Shown: in pieces, positions 46,541 through 55,742 of the stretch | Numbering within the stretch: the first letter of the stretch is position 1 | Layout of the letters: each line of letters starts with the position of its first letter | Assembly (NCBI RefSeq): GCF_009797935.1 | Contig: NZ_VOLC01000025.1 | Location: forward strand, 26,442 to 90,441 | Source of the DNA: Lunatibacter salilacus | Lineage (GTDB): Bacteria > Bacteroidota > Bacteroidia > Cytophagales > Cyclobacteriaceae | DNA: 64,000 nt | Direction of reading: 5' to 3' | Translations under genes and position numbers: made by a program | The notes under the pieces: generated by a model | Told to the model about the DNA's origin: nothing | The model's database searches: none | What the model saw: only the letters and a program-made list of their open reading frames with translations

Positions 46541-47494
46541 CTAATCCCCGTCGTCTGAAGACCTACGTTTACTCTCCAATGGATTAGCAGAAATACCAAA
46601 TTCAAGGATTTTTTCTATGATAAGCTGTTTGGAAAGGTCCGGCTCTTTCATCGATTTGGAAATCTTATAGGCCAAAAGCGCATTATGGATAAATACTTGC
46701 CTGTTATAGAAATAGGTAGACCGGTTCATCGAATTTCTATAAATCCCCAGAAAAAGTGCGGCGATAACTTCCATTACAATCCCACTGGAAATCGTTAGAA
46801 TTTGAAAATTTCCTTCCACAAGGTCCCTATTGATAAAACTCGCGGGAACGATATAGGAAACTATTCCGAATACAATGATCAAAAATCCCAGCCACATGGC
46901 GATCATGGCGAATTGAAAGCTACGCTGGGACTGGCTAAGTCCAATTTTATAGTATTGCTCCAATTCTATTCGACTGTAAGTGACCATCGGAATTAATCCT
47001 TCAGTATCCTTTTCTTTTAAAATTTCCTCATATCCCGACTGCTTTACTTCGATTTCGTGGATCTGAGCCTCAAACTTATTGGAAGCTTCCTCGGTATAGA
47101 GCCCTCCTATTCCAGATAAAGTGCCCTCAAGAGCGATATACGGTAAAAGTGGTCCTAATATCAAATAGATTGCTCCAATCACTGCGAAGATTGCTCTCCA
47201 CCAAGAAATCGGCTGAAAGCCCCAACTCCAAATAGCAGGTAGCCAAACAAAATAGCAAAAATAGGCCAAGATGATAGTAGAAGTAATCCCGATTATTACC
47301 AGGGCAATGAGAACGGATACCCGGTATCGCTCACTCTTATTTCTAAGAGAGGCCACCAGCCAATTATTTTTCTTTGTTTTTCCGGTTGCTGTTTCCTTAT
47401 TATTCTCATTTTGGCCAGAAACCTGGTCTGCACCTAATGGATCTACAGTACTAGAAATAATTGGATCTTCGTTTAATTGTGGTTCAGATGGCAT
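46541..47494 (-). CDS. Membrane protein resembling the TRADD-N-associated transmembrane family
   Basis: 317 residues, no signal. A long polar N-terminus (about 1-55) leads to two helices (VLIALVIIGITSTIILAYF and WRAIFAVIGAIYLILGPLL), a cytoplasmic-type coiled segment (NKFEAQIHEIEVKQSGYEEI), then YYKIGLSQSQRSFQFAMIA and two more helices (AMWLGFLIIVFGIVSYIV, GIVMEVIAALFLGIY). The end is NRSTYFYNRQVFIHNALLA and a polar tail. The YyxigLsQxqxsF...E-hhhhFhxhY block is the signature of the TRADD-N-associated two-helix domain, found in bacterial defence and signalling proteins. Match by eye only; function unknown. Single gene. Confidence 0.55.
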   Translation of the reverse strand: MPSEPQLNEDPIISSTVDPLGADQVSGQNENNKETATGKTKKNNWLVASLRNKSERYRVSVLIALVIIGITSTIILAYFCYFVWLPAIWSWGFQPISWWRAIFAVIGAIYLILGPLLPYIALEGTLSGIGGLYTEEASNKFEAQIHEIEVKQSGYEEILKEKDTEGLIPMVTYSRIELEQYYKIGLSQSQRSFQFAMIAMWLGFLIIVFGIVSYIVPASFINRDLVEGNFQILTISSGIVMEVIAALFLGIYRNSMNRSTYFYNRQVFIHNALLAYKISKSMKEPDLSKQLIIEKILEFGISANPLESKRRSSDDGD

Positions 47495-47592
47495 GACATT
47501 ATTTTTTTCACGTTGTCAATTTCCAAAAAGGTCCAATCTGCCAACCAAATAACCTATTCAACTATTTTTAGGACCGCGAATTAATTAGAACA

Positions 47593-48480
47593 TTATTTTA
47601 ACATATCCCGAAAAAACGCAATGGTTCTTCCCCAAGCCAGTTCCGCTGCCTCCTTGTCATAGCGGGGGGTAGAATGATTGTGAAATCCATGGTTGACACC
47701 AGGATAGAAATGAACTTCATAGTTTTTATTGTTGGCTTTAAGTGCCTCTTCATAGGCAGGCCATCCTTCGTTTACCCGGGTATCTAATTCAGCGAAATGC
47801 AGCTGCAATGCAGCATTGATTCCCGGCACATCTTCCGCGGAGGCCTGCCCTCCATAAAAGGGAACCGACGCAGGCAACTCCGGAATCCTGGCGGCCATCA
47901 TATTGGAAATCCATCCTCCAAAACAAAAACCTACCACCCCGACTTTACCAGTGCAACCTTCATGTTTCACCAACATTTCGTACCCTGCGATAAAATCCTG
48001 AAGCATTTCTTCCCTATCACGGGTTGCCTGCATGGTTCGGCCTTCGTCATCTGTGCCTGGATATCCGCCAAATGGGGTTAATGCATCTGGTGCAAAGGCG
48101 ATAAATCCATCTAAGGCAGCTTGATGAGCTGTATCCTCGATATATGGGTTAAGCCCCCGGTTTTCGTGAACTACCAAAACCCCTGGCAACTTGCCGGTTT
48201 GGCCTGCAGGTCGAGTAAGTAGTCCACGCATTTTTCCGGCACCCTTTGGTGAATCATACTCCACATACTCAGAGAATAAGCGATCGTCCTCCATGGTATA
48301 GCGTTTGGCCGCTGCATAATTGGGCAGCAAAAAACCCATTATGGAGGAAACGGTAAGCCCGCCAACTGCATATACGGAAAGCCGATTTACAAAGTCACGG
48401 CGGTTAATTTTACTATGTACATATTCATCGTATATATCGAAAATCTCTTGATTGAGGTCTTCTTTTTGAATTGGTTTCAT
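47593..48480 (-). CDS. Dienelactone-hydrolase-family protein, exported
   Basis: 295 residues from the ATG at 48478-48480 (MKPIQKEDLNQEIFDIYDEY). A region like a Tat/Sec signal follows (INRRDFVNRLSVYAVGGLTV). The alpha/beta hydrolase shows LPGVLVVHENRGLNPYIED, nucleophile motif VGVVGFCFGGW (Cys), and PGVNHGFHNHSTPRYD with the catalytic His. The family hydrolyses dienelactones and related esters or lactones; the Cys nucleophile is intact. It diverges from the MFS gene. Confidence 0.9.
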   Translation of the reverse strand: MKPIQKEDLNQEIFDIYDEYVHSKINRRDFVNRLSVYAVGGLTVSSIMGFLLPNYAAAKRYTMEDDRLFSEYVEYDSPKGAGKMRGLLTRPAGQTGKLPGVLVVHENRGLNPYIEDTAHQAALDGFIAFAPDALTPFGGYPGTDDEGRTMQATRDREEMLQDFIAGYEMLVKHEGCTGKVGVVGFCFGGWISNMMAARIPELPASVPFYGGQASAEDVPGINAALQLHFAELDTRVNEGWPAYEEALKANNKNYEVHFYPGVNHGFHNHSTPRYDKEAAELAWGRTIAFFRDMLK

Positions 48481-48616
48481 ATTCAGATCGTCGGGATTTT
48501 TAACAAAAACTGAGGGTAATGTAATAAAATTAACTAAAAAAACCAACATCTTTTAATTCGTGTGAATTGCAACCCGATTATTGATCTTTTCTCCTTTTAA
48601 CTCCAAAATAACACTC

Positions 48617-48644
48617 CTGAGTAAGCCTTTTAAAGGCTACTCAG
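48617..48644. promoter_or_regulatory. Palindrome in the divergent dienelactone-hydrolase/MFS gap
   Basis: CTGAGTAAGCCTTT and AAAGGCTACTCAG form a stem of about 12 bp with one bulge and almost no loop. T runs are on the wrong side for a terminator on either strand, so an operator or structured leader is more likely. The rest of the gap 48481-48894 is AT-rich and shows nothing else. Confidence 0.4.
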
Positions 48645-48894
48645 AAAAAACATAAACATTTAATTATTTAACTAAGACATATTTTGGGATATCAATTTCC
48701 CGGCCTTTTTTGCCCAATCGACTTTCCTTTGAATTTTAAAAAATTCCTAAACCTCTGAAATGTACAGAATTATCAAATTTTTCTCAATATTTATTTTAAA
48801 AGACAAAAGTTAAAATCATTTTTTTTTATCTTGTCGGAACAAATCTATTAATCATCCTTAAAAACCATTTTACAACATTTTAAACCCAATATCA

Positions 48895-50145
48895 ATGAAC
48901 GAAGACATTAACAAAAGCGCTTTATTTAACGGAAGTTGCTTTGCACTGATTACCACCGCTTTTACTTTTGCCATACGGGCCGGTATTCTACCCCAACTTG
49001 GTGAAGAATTTGGTTTAAGTGGCGAACAATTAGGATTTATCAACTCCATGTGGTTTTTGGGCTTCCCGATTTCCATGATTATTGGCGGGTTGGTCTACCA
49101 CACCTTCGGGCCCGCCAACATCATGCGGGTAGCCTTTGTCGCCCATACATTGGGCATTTTGCTTACCATCTATGCAGATGGATACACCACATTGTTGATT
49201 TCAACACTTTTTATCGGTTTTGGTAACGGATGTACAGAAGCTGCCTGTAATCCAATGATTGCCGATATGTATTCCGGCATCAAAATGAATAAAATGCTCA
49301 ACCGATTCCACATGTGGTTTCCCGGTGGAATCATGCTCGGTGCGATTATTTCAAACATCATGACGAGTATAGGCGGTGTGATGGGTGCATGGCAGACTCA
49401 AATGTGGGTGCTGATGATTCCTACAGTTATATATGCCGTATTGTTTTATGGAAAAAAATTCCCTCAGCCAAAAGTGGAGGGTGTTACATCACTTGGGGAA
49501 AATTTCAAAGCGATGATCAGCCCAGTTTTTATATTTTTATTCATTGCTATGGCCTTCACCGCAATTACCGAATTCGGACCTCAACAATGGGTTAATATCG
49601 TAATGGCAAATAGTGGGGCTAATGCCATGTTGATTTTGGCGTTAACTACAGGGGTTATGGCTGTTGGACGATTCTTCGCTGGTCCAGTTGTAGCTAAATT
49701 AGGACAAACAGGCGTACTCCTTGGAGGGGCGATCCTTGCTACTATCGGGATTTACCTTTTCAGCATTGTTACAGGACCAATGGCATACGTTTCTGCCATC
49801 GTTTTTGCCTTGGGAGTATGTTACTTTTGGCCAGTGATGGTTGGAGCCGTTGCGCAGCGGGTTCCACTTAGTGGTGCTTTGGGAATGTCAATTATTGGTG
49901 GAATTGGCATGTTTTCCACAGCGATTTTCCAACCGATCATTGGAGGATGGATTGACAGTTCTACCGCGGAAAAAAGCGCAGAGGGCTTGACTGGCGATGC
50001 CTTAGCATTGGCTGCCGGACAGGACACACTTCTTAGCATGGTTACTTTCCCTGCCATCCTTATTGTATTGTTTTTGATTTTCTTCTTTTGGCAGAAAAAC
50101 TCAACAAATACTAGAGGTGTTCCGACAGAAGTAACGGCACATTAA
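48895..50145 (+). CDS. Major facilitator superfamily transporter
   Basis: 416 residues with 12 hydrophobic helices. ALITTAFTFAIRAGILPQLG is TM1, GFINSMWFLGFPISMIIGGL TM2. The loop motif YHTFGPANIMR and FIGFGNGCTEAACNPMIADM, MWFPGGIMLGAIISNIM match FucP/NupG-like sugar or nucleoside MFS carriers of Bacteroidota. GRFFAGPVVAKLGQTGVLLG is the second motif-A-like loop. Probably a proton-coupled uptake carrier. It is followed by a terminator; the CDGSH gene lies beyond. Confidence 0.9.
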   Translation: MNEDINKSALFNGSCFALITTAFTFAIRAGILPQLGEEFGLSGEQLGFINSMWFLGFPISMIIGGLVYHTFGPANIMRVAFVAHTLGILLTIYADGYTTLLISTLFIGFGNGCTEAACNPMIADMYSGIKMNKMLNRFHMWFPGGIMLGAIISNIMTSIGGVMGAWQTQMWVLMIPTVIYAVLFYGKKFPQPKVEGVTSLGENFKAMISPVFIFLFIAMAFTAITEFGPQQWVNIVMANSGANAMLILALTTGVMAVGRFFAGPVVAKLGQTGVLLGGAILATIGIYLFSIVTGPMAYVSAIVFALGVCYFWPVMVGAVAQRVPLSGALGMSIIGGIGMFSTAIFQPIIGGWIDSSTAEKSAEGLTGDALALAAGQDTLLSMVTFPAILIVLFLIFFFWQKNSTNTRGVPTEVTAH

Positions 50146-50212
50146 TATAACGGTCTTTTGAGCAACCGCCGTTAATAGCCGCACATTAGACAGCAATAAT
50201 ACTATTAAGAAG

Positions 50213-50242
50213 GGCAGCCACTCAAATTGGCTGCCTTTTTTT
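50213..50242 (+). terminator. Rho-independent terminator after the MFS gene
   Basis: GGCAGCCA and TGGCTGCC form an 8-bp stem with a 7-base loop followed by seven T. It ends 13 bases before the CDGSH start. Confidence 0.85.
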
Positions 50243-50255
50243 ATTCCAACACTCT

Positions 50256-50507
50256 ATGGCAAACCATTACGACAATTCAGGATTTCAACCAGCAAAAGTA
50301 AGGGTAATCAAAGGGAAGTTAGAAGCATGGTGCAGTTGCGGCAGAAGTCTCAAGCAGCCATTTTGTGACGGAACCCACCGCGGCACAACTTTCAAACCCG
50401 TAAAATTCACACCTGATGAAGACCGAGAAGTTTTACTTTGCATGTGTAAGCAAACTAAAAATCCTCCATTTTGCGATGGCAGTCATAAAAACCTACCTAC
50501 GGAATAA
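50256..50507 (+). CDS. CDGSH iron-sulfur domain protein (two motifs)
   Basis: 83 residues with two CDGSH motifs, CSCGRSLKQPFCDGTH and CMCKQTKNPPFCDGSH, each with the C-x-C-x2-(S/T)-x3-P-x-C-D-G-(S/T)-H ligand set except that the second has T at the S position. Each should bind a 2Fe-2S cluster. Small soluble electron-transfer or cluster-storage protein. Its start lies just after the MFS terminator. Confidence 0.93.
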   Translation: MANHYDNSGFQPAKVRVIKGKLEAWCSCGRSLKQPFCDGTHRGTTFKPVKFTPDEDREVLLCMCKQTKNPPFCDGSHKNLPTE

Positions 50508-50614
50508 AAACAGAAGTATGTATTCGAATTTTTATTCTCGATTTAAATCGTTGATTCATTAACCCATTTGGCAGGGTCTTTGACAATATCCATTCAAACT
50601 AACTTTATAAACGA

Positions 50615-51031
50615 ATGAAAAAACTATTTTTATTGACAGCTACCCTATTCCTTGCTTGGATCACTGCTTCTCAAGCCCAGGTAAGTGCAGGAATTTATCG
50701 ATTGAGCTCCGGTACCTTCGCCTCAATAGGTTCCGATCCAGACCAAAAAATGTTTGGAGAAGCGCGGGTTTCCACAGGAGGAAGAATCGGTATTGAAGGG
50801 ACATTTGGGTATAATTTCATTCAGCGGGAAGAGGTAAATTTCTACTCCGGCTTTCACCTTGGAAATCAGCCGTCGAATGGTCTTTATATAGGTGTACCCC
50901 TGGGGATACTAATTAAGCCATTTTCAGCCAGCCGGAACGTTGGGCTATCTTTGGAGGCTAGCCCAATTTTCCCGTTGGATTATGGTTCCTATTTTCGGGC
51001 GGGAATTGGGTTGAAATATACCTTCAAATAA
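50615..51031 (+). CDS. Small secreted outer-membrane-barrel-like protein
   Basis: 138 residues. Signal KLFLLTATLFLAWITASQAQ. The mature part reads as beta strands (RVSTGGRIGIEGTFGYNFIQ, EVNFYSGFHLGNQPSNGLYI, NVGLSLEASPIFPLDYGSYF) ending GIGLKYTFK. Probably a small outer-membrane barrel of unknown function. Confidence 0.65.
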   Translation: MKKLFLLTATLFLAWITASQAQVSAGIYRLSSGTFASIGSDPDQKMFGEARVSTGGRIGIEGTFGYNFIQREEVNFYSGFHLGNQPSNGLYIGVPLGILIKPFSASRNVGLSLEASPIFPLDYGSYFRAGIGLKYTFK

Positions 51032-51122
51032 AATCAGCACTGTACCAATCCATGGTGGGGGTATTGGAGGCCACTATGCTGTGGTTGAACTTTACCCTAC
51101 CCATAAGACCAATTTTAACGAT

Positions 51123-52046
51123 ATGAACACACCAAAGGCGCATTCACCTGCTAAATTCTCTTTATTAGCCATCCTCTTGCTATTTTTAAACCCCTTCTTA
51201 GCTCACTTACTCGCTCAAATTCCTGATTCCGTATTAGAAAAGGATAGAGCAATCAAAATTTTAGCCATAGGCAACAGCTTTTCGGAAGATGCAATAGAAA
51301 ACTACCTGTTTGAACTAGCTGAATCCGAAGGGATATCAATGCAAATAGGAAATCTTTACATTGGAGGAGCCCCTTTGGCGATTCACTGGAAGCACGCCAA
51401 TGAAAACAACCCCGCCTACACGTATCGTAAAATCGAAGTAAACGGGAATAAATCGAGTACTCCCAACACGGCCTTGGCAGATGCTATAAAAGAGGATGAT
51501 TGGGATTATATCAGTTTTCAGCAGGTAAGTTCCCTCTCCGGAGTGTATGATTCCTACGGCGCTACCCTTCCCTCGTTGTTAGCCTTTGTCAGGCAGCAGG
51601 CCACTAACCCCGACGTAAAATTCATAATCCACCAAACCTGGGCCTATGCGCAGAATTCCAAGCATGAAGGTTTTGTAAACTATGGCGGCAGTCAAGAAAA
51701 AATGTATGACGCTTTGGTAGAAACTTATAGAATGATATACGAGGAATACAACTTCGATCTCCTCATTCCCTCAGGTACAGCGATACAAAACGGCAGAAAC
51801 ACAGTGATTGGAGATAACTTTACCCGTGACGGCTACCATCTTGACATGAATATAGGCAGGTATACCGCCGCCTGTACCTGGTTTGAATCTCTGACCGGGA
51901 AATCTGTGGTAGGAAATCGGTATCATCCGGAAAATATGAGTGAACTTGAAAAAGAAATAGCTCAGGTTTCAGCTCATAATGCAGTTGTGGAACCGGATAG
52001 CGTTACAATAACGGACGAAAAGCAGGCATTGCAGGAAAGCTTGTAG
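51123..52046 (+). CDS. DUF4886 (SGNH-like hydrolase) secreted protein
   Basis: 307 residues from the ATG at 51123 (MNTPKAHSPAKFSLLAILLL), with a signal ending near HLLAQ; an in-frame longer start at 51081 lacks a signal. The SGNH-like fold shows ILAIGNSFSEDAIENYLFEL (GNS nucleophile motif), NLYIGGAPLAIHWKHANE, DDWDYISFQQVSSLSG, HQTWAYAQNS and the terminal DGYHLDMNIGRYTAACTW with the Asp-His pair. Related to sialate or carbohydrate esterases; substrate unknown. Weak end tail HNAVVEPDSVTI follows. Confidence 0.88.
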   Translation: MNTPKAHSPAKFSLLAILLLFLNPFLAHLLAQIPDSVLEKDRAIKILAIGNSFSEDAIENYLFELAESEGISMQIGNLYIGGAPLAIHWKHANENNPAYTYRKIEVNGNKSSTPNTALADAIKEDDWDYISFQQVSSLSGVYDSYGATLPSLLAFVRQQATNPDVKFIIHQTWAYAQNSKHEGFVNYGGSQEKMYDALVETYRMIYEEYNFDLLIPSGTAIQNGRNTVIGDNFTRDGYHLDMNIGRYTAACTWFESLTGKSVVGNRYHPENMSELEKEIAQVSAHNAVVEPDSVTITDEKQALQESL

Positions 52047-52108
52047 TAATCGTCCCCGATGGGTATAGGTGATGAAATATGCAGCAGTATGCTAATGCCC
52101 ATTTCGAA

Positions 52109-52336
52109 TCAAATTGCCCCTACTTCCCTATCTTCTTCAATGGTTTGAATTCCGTCGATTTTAAGCTCATCGAGGCTGGATTCAACTCCGGAAGTACAAC
52201 CTGTGATTATCCCTGTTATCGTTAATATATTCCGAATCTGACATCCTTTATCCTTCAGTTTGCCAGCTATAATTTGTATCTGGAAACGTTCCGAAGGCTC
52301 CACCGAAGCTATGAAATTTATAGGTTGATTTGGCAT
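52109..52336 (-). CDS. Small subtilase-propeptide-like protein
   Basis: 75 residues: SVEPSERFQIQIIAGKLKDK, then GCQIRNILTITGIITGC and IDGIQTIEEDREVGAI at the end. This ferredoxin-like pattern (K-x-x-G...hhxhhGhhxG...h-x-x-h-x-x-h-E-x-D-x-x-h) resembles inhibitor I9/propeptide-type domains. The subtilase gene lies 23 bases upstream on the same strand, so the two are likely co-transcribed. It could be a standalone chaperone or inhibitor of that protease. Function inferred from family resemblance only. Confidence 0.6.
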   Translation of the reverse strand: MPNQPINFIASVEPSERFQIQIIAGKLKDKGCQIRNILTITGIITGCTSGVESSLDELKIDGIQTIEEDREVGAI

Positions 52337-52359
52337 GGTCTAAGTGTTTGACTGTTAAA

Positions 52360-53691
52360 TTATCGCGGCACCTGTACCAAGCCAGCTCCTACATCATCGA
52401 TAGACAACGGTAGACTTCTTGCCTGGTCTTTCAGCATATCCCATATTTCATAAGGTGTTGCTTTCGGATGTATCTCCCATAGAAGAGCCGCCACACCAGC
52501 CACAAAGGGTGTTGCCATAGAGGTTCCGCTGTCCCAAATGTAATTCTCAGGGCTCTTAGATGAACTGAAAACAGCTACACCAGGCCCCGCAATATCCACC
52601 AGCTGACCATCGTCTTTATTGACCGATCCACATGAAAAGTCCGCCACTTTCAAAAATCTGTCAATAGCCGCTACTGCCATAATATTCGGGCAGTTGGCTG
52701 GATGATTGACTGCCTGAATAATTTTCTGGGATCTTCGGCTATCATTTCCCGCAGCAGCGATGATCAACGTCCCCTGATCCAGCGCAATTTTCGCAACATC
52801 ATTATAGATTCTGGAATAAGTATGTCCGGGCCGCATGAAGGAACCAAGGGACATGGATATAATTTTACATCCGTTTCTCATGGCCCATTCCATCCCCGCC
52901 AAAATCCCACTATCTGGTCCTCGTCCTGCGTTGGAAAGAACCTTGCCTACATAAATGGAAGCTTTGTTTGCCACGCCATATCGAATTCCATTTTCTCCTT
53001 GGGTATACCCGGCCGCAATTCCCGTACAATGTGTCCCGTGACCATTTAGGTCATTTACCTTTTCATTCGCTATAAAGGACTTAGAAACAACTTCTCTATC
53101 TGTAAAATCCGGATGGATTTCATTGATGCCCGTATCCAAAATAGCAAGCTTAACCCCTTTGCCCGAATAGCTTTTGTTCTGAAATCCAATCGATTGAATT
53201 CCCCAATAGGAATCCGAATTATCACTAAATGAATCTGGAAGGGAAATAGGATGGGGATTTACCGGATCTGAAATAGGGTTTCTGTCGTTACGCAATCCGA
53301 AAATTGAACAGATAAAACCCCATAAAGATCTTCCCATATTGGCCAATGGGTTTGAATTTAGAGTGTAAAGGTATCTTTCTGGTTCATCATATAAAAACAC
53401 CCTTCTAGCTAGGGGTGCATTTGTAAGCTCTCCGATCTCCCCTTCATGATGGTCATTGATGACTGCTATGCCGAATTTTTCAAAGACAATTCCATCCGCC
53501 TCATCAAAAGCATTGGCATAATCCTCTTCATGGTTCTTATAATCTGATGAAAAAGCAAGCCGTAATGAAACCTTATTTGCTGCATCACTGATGTTTTTAT
53601 TACTTGACCCAGGCTCCATCATTACAAGCCTACGTCCTGTGTACTGCGGTTTGGAAGAATGATCTTCAGGCAATATTTCGTCTTTTTCCAT
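52360..53691 (-). CDS. Subtilisin-like serine protease (S8), no signal peptide
   Basis: 443 residues. The catalytic triad is complete: Asp in LAILDTGINEIHPDF (about 187), His in NDLNGHGTHCTGIAAG (about 217), Ser in DSGTSMATPFVAGVAALL (about 389); oxyanion Asn in LIIAAAGNDSRR. Residues 1-150 form an N-terminal region with DEPERYLYTLNSNPLAN but no obvious export signal, so the protein is likely cytoplasmic or exported by an unknown route. The neighbouring 75-residue propeptide-like protein may regulate it. The MEKDEILPEDH N-terminus is polar. Confidence 0.93.
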   Translation of the reverse strand: MEKDEILPEDHSSKPQYTGRRLVMMEPGSSNKNISDAANKVSLRLAFSSDYKNHEEDYANAFDEADGIVFEKFGIAVINDHHEGEIGELTNAPLARRVFLYDEPERYLYTLNSNPLANMGRSLWGFICSIFGLRNDRNPISDPVNPHPISLPDSFSDNSDSYWGIQSIGFQNKSYSGKGVKLAILDTGINEIHPDFTDREVVSKSFIANEKVNDLNGHGTHCTGIAAGYTQGENGIRYGVANKASIYVGKVLSNAGRGPDSGILAGMEWAMRNGCKIISMSLGSFMRPGHTYSRIYNDVAKIALDQGTLIIAAAGNDSRRSQKIIQAVNHPANCPNIMAVAAIDRFLKVADFSCGSVNKDDGQLVDIAGPGVAVFSSSKSPENYIWDSGTSMATPFVAGVAALLWEIHPKATPYEIWDMLKDQARSLPLSIDDVGAGLVQVPR

Positions 53692-53847
53692 AGATATAGG
53701 GGTATGGTAAAAATTTTTCTACAAAATACTAAAAAAACCAGACAATTGATTATCATCTAGATAAAAAAGGACATCTAAGTATTTATCTAATATTCTTTCA
53801 GGATTTTGAAAAACAAATTAATCCGAATGTATTCTCTATATGGATCA

Positions 53848-54240
53848 TCACCTCGACTTCCAATTGTCTTGCAACTGATAAACAATCGGCAAATCAGCCG
53901 GAGCCCAGTCAATTGATTCCAAATTTACCGGAGAAAGCCATGTGTAATCCTGATGCTCTGTGAGAAGGATTTTCCCTCCAAGAATGGTGGCCGTAAAAGG
54001 TATTAAACGAATGGTATATCTATCATATACATGTTCCACAGGGTGTAGTCTTCTATTTAATTGGATATCCAAACAAAGCTCTTCCCTGATTTCACGAATC
54101 AAACATTCTTCTTCAGATTCATTTTGCTCCACTTTCCCTCCGGGAAACTCCCACTTGCCGGGCAAATCCTGGGTTGGTCCACGCTGAACGGCCAAAACTT
54201 TATTGCCATAAGAAATAACAGCGCAGGTTACATCTATCAT
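53848..54240 (-). CDS. mutT: MutT-type Nudix hydrolase
   Basis: 130 residues. The Nudix box is intact: GKVEQNESEEECLIREIREE with LCL completing it. VAVQRGP-like LAVQRGPTQDLPGKWEFPGG precedes it and matches the 8-oxo-(d)GTP sanitising subfamily (8-oxo-dGTP to monophosphate). TEHQDYTWLSPVNLESIDWA near the C-terminus is typical. It follows the TolC-like gene by 17 bases and is probably a passenger at the end of the efflux operon. Confidence 0.93.
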   Translation of the reverse strand: MIDVTCAVISYGNKVLAVQRGPTQDLPGKWEFPGGKVEQNESEEECLIREIREELCLDIQLNRRLHPVEHVYDRYTIRLIPFTATILGGKILLTEHQDYTWLSPVNLESIDWAPADLPIVYQLQDNWKSR

Positions 54241-54257
54241 AAAAGATTATAAGGATC

Positions 54258-55742
54258 CTATTTAGCAGGGAGGTCTTCACTATAGAGCCTTTGCTTACTC
54301 TCAAAATCATATAAGGTGAGTGCACGCATTTCATAGTAAGCCGTCCAAAACTCCCTAAGCGACTCTATATACGCCCGTCGGTTCCTGTCTTTTTCCTCCT
54401 GCGCAATTCCCAAATCAGTAATTGTAACATTTCCATTTTGATACCTTCTGTAAGAAATCTCGTATCGCTTCTCTGCCACCTGATCAGATAGCTCCGTAAT
54501 TTCAATTTGATCCCGAAGCATTTCGAAGTTTTTCACTTTGGTAAACACCTCTTGCTCAAAATTAATGATCTCCTGATCTACTGTATAATTAACCAATTTT
54601 TGATTTGCTTTAGCCATACTCATTCTAGCTTTGTTCCTTCCCCAATCTAAAACGGGAACTTGAAATCCTAGATTTACCAAGGCCTGGGTATTTGGATTCA
54701 CGTATATATCATTTAACGCAGATGCTGCGTTGTTGTATCCAAAACTTGCGTTTAAATTTACCGTGAATCGTTGACCACGCGCTCGAGCAACGTCGCTCTC
54801 GGCTTCCAGGCGTTGCCTTTCAAAATTTAGAGCATCGGATCGATTTTGAAAAGCATAGTCAATCGCTTCTTCAACATTGATGGAAAAAGCTGGAATTTCT
54901 GCCGGCGGAATTAAAATCAGTGCCAGCGTTTCATTGAGCCCTACGTAGGATTTAAGCCGTAGTGAATTCGTTTCCATTTCCAACTTGGCTTTAGCAAAGT
55001 CTTGCTTCGCTTGCAGCACTTGGAGCTCCACTTGGAGCAGTTTATCCTCGTAGGTCGTTCCTATATTATACCTTCCCCGCTCTATTTTAAGAATTTCCTC
55101 TGAATTGTTCAGGTTTATGGTAGCGATATCCAGGCTTACTTGGGCTACCAAATAGTCAAAAAACATCTCAGAAACCCGCTGGGAAATTGCCTCCATATCT
55201 TCCACATATCCCCTTCTGCTTTCCTCATAGCGCAATGGTTCTATCTTCCTGTCCCATTTAAGTGGATTGAAAGCAAAAATTGGTTGATTCAAGCGCACAT
55301 TCATCGGGACTCCACTCCACCTGGTCTGAGGAGCACCTGGCAAGGCTATGAAATTATCAAACCTGTTGGTACTGCTGTTGACTGAAATTCTTCCGCCGGT
55401 CGCTGCAATTTCCTGCACAAGTCCCAATTCCAAATCCATCAAGTTTTGACGGACTTCTCTGAATTCTATGGACCCGTCCGGCTGCTCTACATTACTGAAT
55501 TCCTGTCTGTAACTTGGAACGGTCCCTGACAACCGAAGTTGGGGATTGTAATTGGACTGGTAAAACCTATACCCCCAATAAAAATTCTCCCTCCTTGTTT
55601 CAGCCTGAAGCGAAGCAGGGGACTGGGATTTTGCCCGGGTAATGATGTCCTGAAGTGTAAAACTAACTGTTTCCTGACCGTAGGTCGTAAAAAAGGTCAA
55701 GAAGAAAAAGATTGGTAGGCTTAGTACTAGTTTTTTATTCAT
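54258..55742 (-). CDS. TolC-family outer-membrane efflux protein
   Basis: 494 residues. Signal KKLVLSLPIFFFLTFFTTYG. Two OEP repeats of long helices and strands: LLQVELQVLQAKQDFAKAKL and LNFERQRLEAESDVARARGQ, with ISYRRYQNGNVTITDLGIAQ near the end. Forms a trimeric channel of a tripartite pump. It overlaps the MacB-like permease gene by 8 bases. Confidence 0.93.
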   Translation of the reverse strand: MNKKLVLSLPIFFFLTFFTTYGQETVSFTLQDIITRAKSQSPASLQAETRRENFYWGYRFYQSNYNPQLRLSGTVPSYRQEFSNVEQPDGSIEFREVRQNLMDLELGLVQEIAATGGRISVNSSTNRFDNFIALPGAPQTRWSGVPMNVRLNQPIFAFNPLKWDRKIEPLRYEESRRGYVEDMEAISQRVSEMFFDYLVAQVSLDIATINLNNSEEILKIERGRYNIGTTYEDKLLQVELQVLQAKQDFAKAKLEMETNSLRLKSYVGLNETLALILIPPAEIPAFSINVEEAIDYAFQNRSDALNFERQRLEAESDVARARGQRFTVNLNASFGYNNAASALNDIYVNPNTQALVNLGFQVPVLDWGRNKARMSMAKANQKLVNYTVDQEIINFEQEVFTKVKNFEMLRDQIEITELSDQVAEKRYEISYRRYQNGNVTITDLGIAQEEKDRNRRAYIESLREFWTAYYEMRALTLYDFESKQRLYSEDLPAK

